DNA of 54,343 bases, taken from assembly GCA_964411985.1 (NCBI GenBank), contig CAYPNF010000053.1, positions 1-54,343 of the forward strand, in the 5' to 3' direction. This DNA comes from CAYPNF01 sp964411985 (GTDB lineage Bacteria; Verrucomicrobiota; Verrucomicrobiia; Limisphaerales; J093). Made by a program: the position numbers and the translations under genes. Positions 16,918-24,369 of this stretch are shown piece by piece; positions within the stretch are counted from its first letter, which is position 1, and each line of letters opens with the position of its first letter. The notes under the pieces were generated by a model. It saw only the letters and a list, made by a program, of their open reading frames with translations, searched no databases and was not told the origin of the DNA.

Positions 16918-17199
16918 ATGGCTGCCATCATTCGCGATCCCCGCTTTGAACGGCTCGACTTTCAAACGCTGGAGGTTATCCTGGAAGCCGTCAACGGCTG
17001 GCTGCCGAAACCAGTGGTGGATCCGGAGGAGAAACGAGTGTTGGTGAACCAGTTTCCGATGGATGAGAACGAACTCCATTGGACGAAAAAGGAGGCCGAG
17101 GAAAGATATCCGGAGAAGACGAAGAAGTTCATGGCCATGATGCGGAATTGGAGAGACACGCTGCGTGGAAGCATCCCAGACTGGGTTCCGAAAGAGTAG
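16918..17199 (+). CDS. small conserved-looking hypothetical protein
   Basis: 93 residues from ATG 16918, which has GGGAGGA eight bases upstream, a good ribosome site; the frame continues upstream to 16795 but without conserved features. The product is charged and rich in tryptophan and proline (VNGWLPKPVVDPEEKRVLVNQFPMDENELHWTKKEAEERY split over ~40 residues), soluble, with no signal peptide or membrane segment. I do not recognise a family. It lies between the oxidoreductase and the LRR gene, with ~300 non-coding bases behind it. Confidence 0.5.
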   Translation: MAAIIRDPRFERLDFQTLEVILEAVNGWLPKPVVDPEEKRVLVNQFPMDENELHWTKKEAEERYPEKTKKFMAMMRNWRDTLRGSIPDWVPKE

Positions 17200-17503
17200 C
17201 CGGAAGGTATCGTCCTGGAGAGAGTGAAGAAGTGGAGCCTTAAGAAACACAAGAAGCAACGGTCTGCATCTGGGGATTTTGGCAGAATCCTCTGATCATT
17301 TTGGCACGCGGTGTTCATGGTTTGAACCTGCTCATTCCCAGAGAGATCGGTGCGATTCAAGCTCTTGCCAGCAACAGGTTCAGTTCTACCAGAATCCCCC
17401 TGATTGCGGCTTTTGAGAGCATCCGCCCATCGATGGGTTCATTCCTTCAGGAATGATCTTCTGTCGCCGGTTGCCCGGGAATTTTCGCCGTGGTTTGATC
17501 CTT
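17200..17503. other. non-coding spacer with short palindromes
   Basis: No gene is seen. It holds the words TTTTGGCAGAATC and CATTTTGGCACG, which recall a dispersed TTTTGGCAGAATCATTTTGGCA-type repeat (from memory, not searched), and a small hairpin CATTCCTTCAGGAATG near 17440. The LRR gene ends at 17504, so part of this may terminate its transcript. Confidence 0.35.
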
Positions 17504-20440
17504 CTAAGGCGAACGGATACGGAAAAAGCGGGTTGAGTCGTTCGGGAGGTTCGGATAGGTAAAGTCAAGTGAGCCGGTGGTGAGCTTATTGGTCAGAACT
17601 GGGATCCAGTCCGGATTGGCCAAATCGCTGGCTGTTTCCAGTACGATGGGAATGTTTGTCGTTCCAGTCATCGTGAAACCGAAGCCGTTGGTCCGGATCC
17701 CAAAAGTAGGATTCTCGGTATTGAAACGAGGGTTCCAGAGTTTGGTGGGACGATCCCCCAGAGTTGTGCTCCACCCGGTGGCGGTCGGCAAGTAAAAGAG
17801 CGTCTGGCCCGCGTCAAAGAACGCCCGCTTGCGGGTCACCGGGGCGTTACCCTTGAAGAAGACCGTTAACAGGTTACGGCAGGAATCGAAAGCGCTGGTT
17901 CCGATTTCGGCCACGTTGGCGCCGATCGTGACGGTGGCGAGACGCGAGCAGTTGGCAAAAGCACTGGTGCCAATATTCGTCACACCGTCGCCAATCTTGG
18001 CGGAGGTGAGCCCACTGCACGTTGCGAACGCTCTATCTCCAATCTTCCCGACTCCATCCGATATGACCAGGCTGGTGAGGCTCGAACACCCTGCGAATGC
18101 CCCGTCATCGATGGTGCGGACACCGGACGGTATGGTGACTGCCGTGATGCCTCTGCAGTCCGAGAACGCTGATGACGCAATGGTTATTACGTTGCTGGGG
18201 ATCTCGTAGATCCCCTTCCTGCTGGCTGGGCATCGGACAAGCGCTGTTTGAAGCTTGTCGAATAGGATCCCGTCAAACACCTGGTAGTAGGGATTGGATG
18301 GGTCAACGGTGAAATCCGACAGTGCTGAGCACCCGGAAAACGCACTGCCAGAGAGTTCTGTGACACTGGCTGGGATTGTGACTGCGGTGAGTGCACCGCA
18401 TTGGGTGAAAGCCTCCCCACCAATGATTTTTACGCCGAAAGGAATCTCATAAGCTCCCCCTCTTCCACCTGGATAGAGTATGAGCGAGGTTCGGTCTTTA
18501 CTGAAAAGCACCCCGTCCTGGCTGGCATACAGGGAATTGTCGGGATCTACCTCAAAAGCTTTCAGGTTGGAGCATCCATTGAAAGCGGCCTTACCGATCC
18601 GCGTCACGGTCTTCGTCAGAGCCATCCTTGCCAGGTGCGTGCAATTCAAGAACACATAATCGTCAATGTCGGCGACTCCAGTGGGAATCGCAACGTTCTC
18701 CAGATTCGAGCAGCCCACGAACGCCTGTTTGCCGATCCGGGTCACGGTATCCGGAAGGGTGATGTTAGTGAGAGTTGCGCAACCCCAAAAAGCGGCGTCA
18801 TCGATGTTGGTGACTCCGGCGTGGATTATGGCGCTCGTGAGGCCAGAGCATTGGGAGAAGGTCTGAGGGTTGATTACCCCTACGGTGCCCGGGATCTCGA
18901 TGGTCCTGAGGCTGGTGCAACGATTGAAAGCCAACTCTCCGAGGTTGGTTAGTCCACTCGGAATTGCGATGCTGACGAGTCCGGTGCAGCCTGAGAAAGT
19001 CCATGTCTCGATACTCACGACGCTACTTGGGATATCGATGTTGCTTAGAGAGGTGCAGCCAGAAAACACGAAGTCTTTGAGGGTCCGGATACTCTGGGGG
19101 ATCGTAATCGTGCTCAGGGCGAAGCAGTCCTTGAAAGCCCATTTGCCAACATTCGTAACACTCCCAGGGATCAGGACGGCTGTCAGGTTCGTGCAGCGAT
19201 TGAACGCGTTGTCGCCGATACTCGTGATGCCCTCGGAAAGTGTCAGCGTGCCGAGACTGCTGCAATTGTTGAAGGCCCAATCGCCAATGTTCTTCGTGTT
19301 CTTGGGAATCGTAACGCTCGCAAGTCCAGAGCAGCCAGAGAAGGCAGACTGCCCAAGGCTCATCGTGACCTCAGGAATGACGAGGTTGGTCAAACGGCTG
19401 CAACCCGAAAAGGCTGTGTCCCCAATGCTGGTGACGCCGCTCGGAATCGCAACCTCCGTAAGCTGAACACAACCATAGAAGGCTCCGTTCGGGATGCTCA
19501 TCACAAGATCGGGGATCTCGATGCTGCTCAGCTGTGAGCATCCCGAGAAGACCGACTCCCCTAGTTCCGTCACCGTGGCTGGAATCTCGTATCCGCCGAC
19601 TCTGCCTGCCGGGTACTGGAGGAGAACGGTCTGACCCTTGTCGAAGAGAAGCCCATCCATATCCCGAAAGTATGGGTTAGCCTGGTCGACAGTGATCCTC
19701 TGCAGGTTCGAGCATCCCGCAAGGGACCCTCCGCCTATATTCGTTACGCTGGCTGGGATAGTGAAGCTAGTGAACCCGGCGCAACCCCAAAAAGCACTCT
19801 CCCCGAGGCTCGTGACGCCGTCAGGAATTGTCAGGTTGGTCAAGCCGGTGCAGTACCAAAAAGCTGCTTTTTCTATGGTTTTCAACTCCGCGGGCATCGT
19901 GACCGAATTCAGACCCGTACAACTGGCAAACGCCGCCTCTCCGATCACCCTGATGTGGTTGGGGATGGGAAACGCCCCCGTCCTTCCTCCTGGCACCGTT
20001 ACCAGCCGAGTCTGGCTCTTGTCGAGCAGGACACCATCTACACTACAATAGGAGGAATTGGCTCCGTCCACCTGAAACGCTCTCAGCTTGCTGCAACCGG
20101 CGAATGCGGACCAACCTATGTTCGTAACACCACTCGCGATGAAGACGTTCGTGAGGCTTCTACAGTAATCGAATGCAAACTGACCGAGACTGCTTACACT
20201 TGCTGGAATGGTCAGATCGGTTATCCGCGACATCGAAAAGGCCGAGGGGCCAACCGCTGTTACGGAAAGCCCCTCAATCGAGTCGGGAATGACTACGGAG
20301 TAGCTCGTTCCCGAATAGCCGGTTATCGTTATGCCCGCGCCGTTGGTGATGTATTTGAAATCACCGGGCTCCTGGCCGGTGGCTGACACGGATAACCCGG
20401 TTAATGCACTCCCCAAGAGGATCAGTAGTTTCCATTGCAT
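17504..20440 (-). CDS. giant BspA-type leucine-rich repeat surface protein
   Basis: 978 residues from ATG 20440 with a signal peptide (LLILLGSALTGLSVSATGQ). Nearly the whole length is LRR_5/BspA repeats of ~23 residues with the pattern L-xx-V-x-IPxSVTxIGxxAFxxC, over thirty of them. These are interrupted four times by inserts of the type AFEVDxxNxxYxxxDGVLFDKxxTxLVxYPxGRxGxYEIP. Such proteins fold as a beta-solenoid and often bind proteins or glycans outside the cell. Residues ~870-978 hold the tail module (VLETASDLANPDWIPVL, then TRFFRIRSP). Codon use looks like the neighbours. The ORF on the other strand is a shadow. Confidence 0.92.
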   Translation of the reverse strand: MQWKLLILLGSALTGLSVSATGQEPGDFKYITNGAGITITGYSGTSYSVVIPDSIEGLSVTAVGPSAFSMSRITDLTIPASVSSLGQFAFDYCRSLTNVFIASGVTNIGWSAFAGCSKLRAFQVDGANSSYCSVDGVLLDKSQTRLVTVPGGRTGAFPIPNHIRVIGEAAFASCTGLNSVTMPAELKTIEKAAFWYCTGLTNLTIPDGVTSLGESAFWGCAGFTSFTIPASVTNIGGGSLAGCSNLQRITVDQANPYFRDMDGLLFDKGQTVLLQYPAGRVGGYEIPATVTELGESVFSGCSQLSSIEIPDLVMSIPNGAFYGCVQLTEVAIPSGVTSIGDTAFSGCSRLTNLVIPEVTMSLGQSAFSGCSGLASVTIPKNTKNIGDWAFNNCSSLGTLTLSEGITSIGDNAFNRCTNLTAVLIPGSVTNVGKWAFKDCFALSTITIPQSIRTLKDFVFSGCTSLSNIDIPSSVVSIETWTFSGCTGLVSIAIPSGLTNLGELAFNRCTSLRTIEIPGTVGVINPQTFSQCSGLTSAIIHAGVTNIDDAAFWGCATLTNITLPDTVTRIGKQAFVGCSNLENVAIPTGVADIDDYVFLNCTHLARMALTKTVTRIGKAAFNGCSNLKAFEVDPDNSLYASQDGVLFSKDRTSLILYPGGRGGAYEIPFGVKIIGGEAFTQCGALTAVTIPASVTELSGSAFSGCSALSDFTVDPSNPYYQVFDGILFDKLQTALVRCPASRKGIYEIPSNVITIASSAFSDCRGITAVTIPSGVRTIDDGAFAGCSSLTSLVISDGVGKIGDRAFATCSGLTSAKIGDGVTNIGTSAFANCSRLATVTIGANVAEIGTSAFDSCRNLLTVFFKGNAPVTRKRAFFDAGQTLFYLPTATGWSTTLGDRPTKLWNPRFNTENPTFGIRTNGFGFTMTGTTNIPIVLETASDLANPDWIPVLTNKLTTGSLDFTYPNLPNDSTRFFRIRSP

Positions 20441-20588
20441 TCGGGTGGGTTTATTATCACGCAAGCAAATGTGCAAGCCTCAACCCTTATAATGTGCGAC
20501 TCCGACCCGAGGGAGTTTGAAGAATCTGAGAAACCTGTTCACTTAAGACGAGACATTGTGGCAGTGGCGCAAAGGGAAGATCCGCCAA

Positions 20589-20659
20589 GCGGCTCCCCAA
20601 GCCGCTCGAAAGAGTTTGGAAGCCATGAAGCGGAGGCATTCTCAGCCTCCGCTTCATGG
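20589..20659 (-). terminator. hairpins behind the fasciclin gene
   Basis: A perfect 15-base-pair stem CCATGAAGCGGAGGC / GCCTCCGCTTCATGG (20623-20659, loop 7) lies 11 bases after the fasciclin stop. A second hairpin GCGGCT/AGCCGC (20589-20605) follows. The T-run is weak on the minus strand, so it may act as a terminator or only as an mRNA 3' end stabiliser. Confidence 0.55.
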
Positions 20660-20670
20660 GGTGTCGACAG

Positions 20671-21201
20671 TCAGGCTGCGGGAAGGATCACGGTGTCGAT
20701 GACGTGAATGACGCCGTTTTCGGCCATCACGTCGGTCTTGACTACCTTGGCGTTGTCGATCGTCACACCTTCAGGGGAGACGACGAGTTTGACGCTCTGA
20801 CCCTGCACGGTCTTGGCTTCCATCGTTTTCACATCGGCGGCCAGGACTTTCCCGGAGATGACATGATACTTGAGAATCGCTACCAACTTGTCCCGGTTCT
20901 CCGGTTTGAGCAGGTCTTCAACGGTGCCAGCAGGGAGCTTGGCGAAGGCGGCGTCCGTGGGAGCGAATACGGTGAAAGGGCCTTTGCCTTGGAGGGTGTC
21001 CACCAAGCCGGCTGCTTTCACTGCGGCGACCAGGGTTTTGAAGTTCTCCGCCCCGGACGCGACGGCAACGATGTCTTTGCCTGCGGTACAGGTGGAGGCT
21101 GCCGTGCTCTTTCCGGCACTGCACTCACCGCCGAAGAGGGCGGGGGTCAGAGTTACGGCGGAAGCCAGGGCGAGAGCGGAGAGGAATTTTGCGGATTTCA
21201 T
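20671..21201 (-). CDS. secreted fasciclin-domain protein
   Basis: 176 residues from ATG 21201 with a signal peptide (LSALALASAVTLTPALFGG). One fasciclin (FAS1) domain fills residues ~40-176: the two conserved boxes are FTVFAPTDAAFAKLP (H1) and ENGVIHVIDTVILP (H2), with ILKYHVISGKV between. A short cysteine-containing linker (ECSAGKSTAASTCTAGKD) follows the signal. FAS1 domains mediate adhesion. It is transcribed away from the LitR-type regulator from a 220-base shared control region; its promoter contains two GTGTA boxes in the spacer, which suggests that the regulator controls it. Confidence 0.92.
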   Translation of the reverse strand: MKSAKFLSALALASAVTLTPALFGGECSAGKSTAASTCTAGKDIVAVASGAENFKTLVAAVKAAGLVDTLQGKGPFTVFAPTDAAFAKLPAGTVEDLLKPENRDKLVAILKYHVISGKVLAADVKTMEAKTVQGQSVKLVVSPEGVTIDNAKVVKTDVMAENGVIHVIDTVILPAA

Positions 21202-21272
21202 ATTCTTTTGTTTTTCGATTTCTGTTTTGTTTTGCCTATTTGCCTGGCCACCCATCGGTGGCTGACACTGTA

Positions 21273-21303
21273 GTAATATTGTGTATGATTTGTGTAATGT
21301 CAA
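21273..21303 (-). promoter_or_regulatory. fasciclin promoter with two GTGTA boxes in a 19-base spacer
   Basis: On the minus strand TTGACA (21303-21298) is a perfect -35 box; TATTAC (21278-21273) lies 19 bases on as -10. A 19-base spacer is typical of promoters controlled by MerR-family proteins. Two GTGTA words (21281 and 21292 on the plus strand) lie exactly 11 bases apart inside the spacer, about one helix turn. The predicted start of transcription is near 21266, ~65 bases before the ATG. Confidence 0.6.
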
Positions 21304-21354
21304 ACGATTGTCGAATATTTATTCTTAGATCGTTGATCGAGCCACAAGATCCAT

Positions 21355-21422
21355 GTGTACAGTGTATTACATGCATTTTTTCTCTTGCTTGTATCCCATT
21401 GTGTACAGATAATGTGTAAAAG
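21355..21422 (+). promoter_or_regulatory. litR promoter with operator-like GTGTA repeats, probably leaderless
   Basis: TTGCTT (21385-21390), a 17-base spacer and GATAAT (21408-21413) make a good sigma-70 promoter. The ATG is at 21423, so transcription should begin within about three bases of it: a leaderless message. GTGTACA (21401-21407) fills the last part of the spacer, GTGTA recurs at 21414, and further copies lie at 21355 and 21362. This pattern suggests self-control by the MerR-type regulator. Confidence 0.6.
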
Positions 21423-22367
21423 ATGTCTGAAGCGCAGTATCCGATCCAAGTTGCCGCTCGCCTGAGCGGCGTGAGTGCGTACGTAATCCGAATCTGGGAG
21501 CAACGCTACCGCGCGGTAGAGCCCAAGCGGACCCACAGCAATCGACGCCTTTACTCCCCTCGTGACATTGAGCGGCTCAGGATGTTGCGAGACGCAACCC
21601 ATGCCGGGCACAGCATCGGGCAGGTGGCCGCTTTGTCGTCTGACAAGCTGGCCAAGCTTCTTGGAGCTTCCTCTGGTGTTGGGCTTCCCCAGACTCGGGT
21701 GGCGGTTGGAGTGCCGACCGAGGGTGGGTTTCTGGACGATTGTATCGCTGCGATCCGGGCCTTGGATGACCAGGCGCTGCAAGACTCACTTAAGCGCAGC
21801 GCAGTCGCCCTCGGCACCATGGGCATGCTGCAGAGAGTCCTGGCTCCCCTCAGTCAGAACCTGGGTGAGCTTTGGAGGGCTGGGACCTTGACTGCCGCCC
21901 ACGAGCACTTTGCCACGGCGGCTCTCCGCGTGTTCTTGGGCAATTCTGCCCGGCCGTTCGGCGCCATGGACCAGGCGGCTGTGCTGGTCGTCGCCACGCC
22001 CGCGGGACAAGTTCATGAACTGGGGGCTCTCCTCGTGGGGGCTGTTGCCGCGAACCTGGGATGGCAAATCACCTATCTTGGAGCCAGCTTGCCTGCGGCC
22101 GAGATTGCTGGTGCGGCACAGCAGCGCCGGGCGAGGGCGGTGGCATTGAGCCTGGTCTATCCCGAGGACGATCCCGGGTTGGAGGCTGAACTAACGCGGT
22201 TGCGCGATTCGTTGCCGAAGGAAACGGCCTTGCTGGTGGGGGGACGCGCGATGCCTGCGTATCGCGACCTGCTGGTGCGGCTCGGAGCGGTCTTGGTTGA
22301 GGATTTCGCACAATTGGGCTTGGCGCTCGACGAGTTGCGCAAGCCGATCGGAAAGGTAAAACGATGA
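21423..22367 (+). CDS. MerR-type regulator with B12-binding domain (LitR/CarH type)
   Basis: 314 residues. MerR helix-turn-helix at residues ~5-72 (YPIQVAARLSGVSAYVIRIWEQRY). A helical bundle follows with the W-x9-EH signature (W151, E161, H162) that caps adenosylcobalamin in CarH-type photoreceptors. The Rossmann B12 domain has QVHELG with the axial-ligand histidine H198 (usually DxHxxG; here Q replaces D), SLVYP near 243 and LVGG near 272. Known members bind DNA as tetramers in the dark and release it when light breaks the Co-C bond. Light sensing by this protein is inferred. It overlaps the next gene by four bases (ATGA) and faces the fasciclin gene. Confidence 0.92.
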   Translation: MSEAQYPIQVAARLSGVSAYVIRIWEQRYRAVEPKRTHSNRRLYSPRDIERLRMLRDATHAGHSIGQVAALSSDKLAKLLGASSGVGLPQTRVAVGVPTEGGFLDDCIAAIRALDDQALQDSLKRSAVALGTMGMLQRVLAPLSQNLGELWRAGTLTAAHEHFATAALRVFLGNSARPFGAMDQAAVLVVATPAGQVHELGALLVGAVAANLGWQITYLGASLPAAEIAGAAQQRRARAVALSLVYPEDDPGLEAELTRLRDSLPKETALLVGGRAMPAYRDLLVRLGAVLVEDFAQLGLALDELRKPIGKVKR

Positions 22368-22573
22368 AAGATTTCTTTACACGCAACCTCGACCGCCGTG
22401 GACGCCTGTTTCGTGGCCTGTGCGGGGTGACTCTCCTTGTGGCGGCGGGAATTGCCTTTGGCGAGTCGGTCTGGGTTGGGTTGGTCCTGGCCGGAATGGG
22501 TGCCTTCGCCTGTTTTGAGGCGCTACGGGGTTGGTGCGTCCTTCGGGCCTGTGGGCTCAAGACCCGAATCTAA
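22364..22573 (+). CDS. DUF2892-like small membrane protein
   Basis: 69 residues. N-terminal NLDRRGRLFRGLCGVTLLVAAGI and a second hydrophobic stretch (VGLVLAGMGAFACFEALRGW) give two membrane segments; the pattern fits the DUF2892 / YgaP-type transmembrane family. Cysteines in GWCVLRACG near the C terminus are notable. It starts inside the end of the regulator gene (ATGA), so translation is coupled, and is followed by the SRPBCC gene after 12 bases. Role unknown; a membrane partner in the light or cobalamin response is inference from position. Confidence 0.75.
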   Translation: MKDFFTRNLDRRGRLFRGLCGVTLLVAAGIAFGESVWVGLVLAGMGAFACFEALRGWCVLRACGLKTRI

Positions 22574-22585
22574 GATCTCCATGGC

Positions 22586-23053
22586 ATGAGTGAATTCTCC
22601 CTGCACACGGAGCTTTGGCTTCCCCGGCCGCGCGACGAGGTCTTTCCATTCTTTGCGGAAGCACGGAACCTGGAGGCCCTGACTCCCTCCTGGTTGAAGT
22701 TTGAGGTGCTCACTCCTGCGCCGATCTCCATGAGGCAGGGCACCTTGATCGACTATCGAATTCGCATTCACGGTATTCCCATTCGCTGGCGCACGGAGAT
22801 TGCCGAGTGGGAGCCGCCTTTCCGGTTTGTGGACGTGCAGCTGAAGGGTCCCTACACCTTGTGGCACCACACGCACGTGTTCGAAGAGCGGGATGGCGGC
22901 ACGGTCTGCTCAGACCGGGTGCGTTACCGGCCCCGGGGTGGAACGCTCATAAACTGGCTTTTCGTGCGGCGGGATGTGGAGCGCATCTTCGCTTTTCGGC
23001 AGCAGCGCATGCGGGAGTTGTTGGGGGATGCCCTCAAAGCATCCACGCCTTAG
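22586..23053 (+). CDS. SRPBCC (START-like) ligand-binding protein
   Basis: 155 residues with the polyketide-cyclase/SRPBCC layout: N-terminal strand FSLHTELWLPRPRDEVFPFFAEARNLEALTPSW (over ~33 residues), then IDYRIRIHGIPIRWRTEI, FRFVDVQLKGPYTLWHHTHVFEE and the C-terminal helix VERIFAFRQQRMRELLG. The protein would enclose a small hydrophobic ligand. Third gene of the litR-DUF2892-SRPBCC operon. Similar proteins occur beside photolyase or carotenoid genes in LitR regulons of other bacteria (from memory), which would fit a photo-protective role; that is inference. Confidence 0.85.
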   Translation: MSEFSLHTELWLPRPRDEVFPFFAEARNLEALTPSWLKFEVLTPAPISMRQGTLIDYRIRIHGIPIRWRTEIAEWEPPFRFVDVQLKGPYTLWHHTHVFEERDGGTVCSDRVRYRPRGGTLINWLFVRRDVERIFAFRQQRMRELLGDALKASTP

Positions 23054-23070
23054 CCGTAACAATTCAATGA

Positions 23071-23229
23071 AGAACAGGAGTCAGCGGAGACAGCAGAGAT
23101 CGGGCTTGAGCGGTCTGACGATCGAGATGGACGTATCACTTTCACCGTCCAGTGAACGCTTGAACGGACCGCGAGGAGCGATTCTGACTCCGTCTGACGG
23201 CTCTGCTCTCTCTGCTGCCTCCTGTTCAA
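23071..23229. repeat. palindromic intergenic repeat, ~29-base inverted ends
   Basis: The left arm starts AGAACAGGAGTCAGCGGAGA and the right arm (23200-23229), inverted, reads TGAACAGGAGGCAGCAGAGA; about 24 of 29 bases agree. The inside, GGGCTTGAGCG with CGCTTGAACGG, is also partly inverted. The whole lies between the SRPBCC gene and the cation transporter. A second member with similar ends (ACAG-AGG-A-C-AAGG) lies at 26958-27034. It has no coding content. Confidence 0.65.
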
Positions 23230-23347
23230 CTGCATGGACACGGCTTAGAGCAGGCGTGTGTTTCGCGGAGGGGAATCGCATTGTGGCCAACGCCTGCATG
23301 GGATTCTGATCTTGAGGACGGGAGAGTATGCGCACTAGAGTCCCTTG

Positions 23348-24289
23348 ATGTCTGACCCTTCACCCCCTCGCGGTGCCCACCCGACGCCTGCTGCGGACCC
23401 GGTCCCTCTGACCCGGTTTGCCTGGCTGTCCATCGCCGCAGCGATCCTCACGATGGGGATGAAGGCCTGTGCCTATTGGCTCACGGGATCGGTGGGTTTG
23501 CTCTCCGACGCCATTGAGTCGCTGGTGAATCTTGTGGGAGGAATGATGGCTCTGGCGATGCTGACGATTGCCGTGCGTCCAGCGGATGACGATCACCCTT
23601 TTGGGCACAGCAAAGCTGAGTATTTTTCCAGTGGCGTTGAGGGCACGCTCATTCTGATCGCCGCCATCAGTATCGCCGTAACCGCCATCCAACGGCTGAT
23701 CGCTCCCAAACCCTTGGAGCAACTGGGGATTGGGTTGGCGGTTTCAGTGGGTGCTTCGTTGGTGAATTTGGCTGTGGCTCTCCTCCTTCTCAAAGCGGCT
23801 AAAAAGAACCGGTCCATCACGCTCGAGGCAAACGCCCAGCACTTGCTGACCGATGTGTGGACGTCGGTGGGCGTCGTGGTGGGGGTGGGTATGGTCGCTA
23901 TTACGGGTTGGAATCGCTTCGATGCCCTGGCCGCGCTGGCGGTGGCTGCCAACATTGTATGGACAGGCAGCGGCATTATCCGACGTTCCATCGAAGGCCT
24001 TATGGACAAGGCTCTGCCAGTCGAGCAACAAGAATTGGCACGTGACGTCCTGGAACGTCTGTGTACCGATGGGGTCCGATATGAGGAGATGCGCACGCGG
24101 CAATCCGGGGGCAAGCGATTTGTGTCGGTGAGGGTGCTGGTACCCGGAACCTGGACGGTTCATCGTGGCCATGAGTTGCTGGACCAGCTCGAGGAGGAGA
24201 TCGTTCGGGTTCTGCCGGACACGAGCGTGGCGACTCACATGGAACCTTTGGACCACCCAGCCGTTGCTGAAAAAACTGTCCAGGCATAG
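23348..24289 (+). CDS. cation diffusion facilitator family transporter
   Basis: 313 residues from ATG 23348 (a TTG at 23345 is less likely). CDF proteins exchange Zn2+, Fe2+, Mn2+ or similar ions for protons across the inner membrane. Six membrane segments fill residues ~20-215. The metal-site residues appear in SDAIESLVNL (first site) and LLTDVWTSVGVVVG (second site), and the loop motif DDDHPFGHSKAEYFSSG is the family's HPxGH. A cytoplasmic C-terminal domain (residues ~220-300) ends with HRGHELLDQLEEEI. The metal cannot be predicted safely. Single gene, close to the palindromic repeat upstream. Confidence 0.92.
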   Translation: MSDPSPPRGAHPTPAADPVPLTRFAWLSIAAAILTMGMKACAYWLTGSVGLLSDAIESLVNLVGGMMALAMLTIAVRPADDDHPFGHSKAEYFSSGVEGTLILIAAISIAVTAIQRLIAPKPLEQLGIGLAVSVGASLVNLAVALLLLKAAKKNRSITLEANAQHLLTDVWTSVGVVVGVGMVAITGWNRFDALAALAVAANIVWTGSGIIRRSIEGLMDKALPVEQQELARDVLERLCTDGVRYEEMRTRQSGGKRFVSVRVLVPGTWTVHRGHELLDQLEEEIVRVLPDTSVATHMEPLDHPAVAEKTVQA

Positions 24290-24369
24290 AGGTTCTCCCA
24301 GGACTGTGGCCGTGGATGGGGCTTAGAAAAGGTTTGATTTTCAAGGTTTTCTGCCCACTCTCGAACCGC

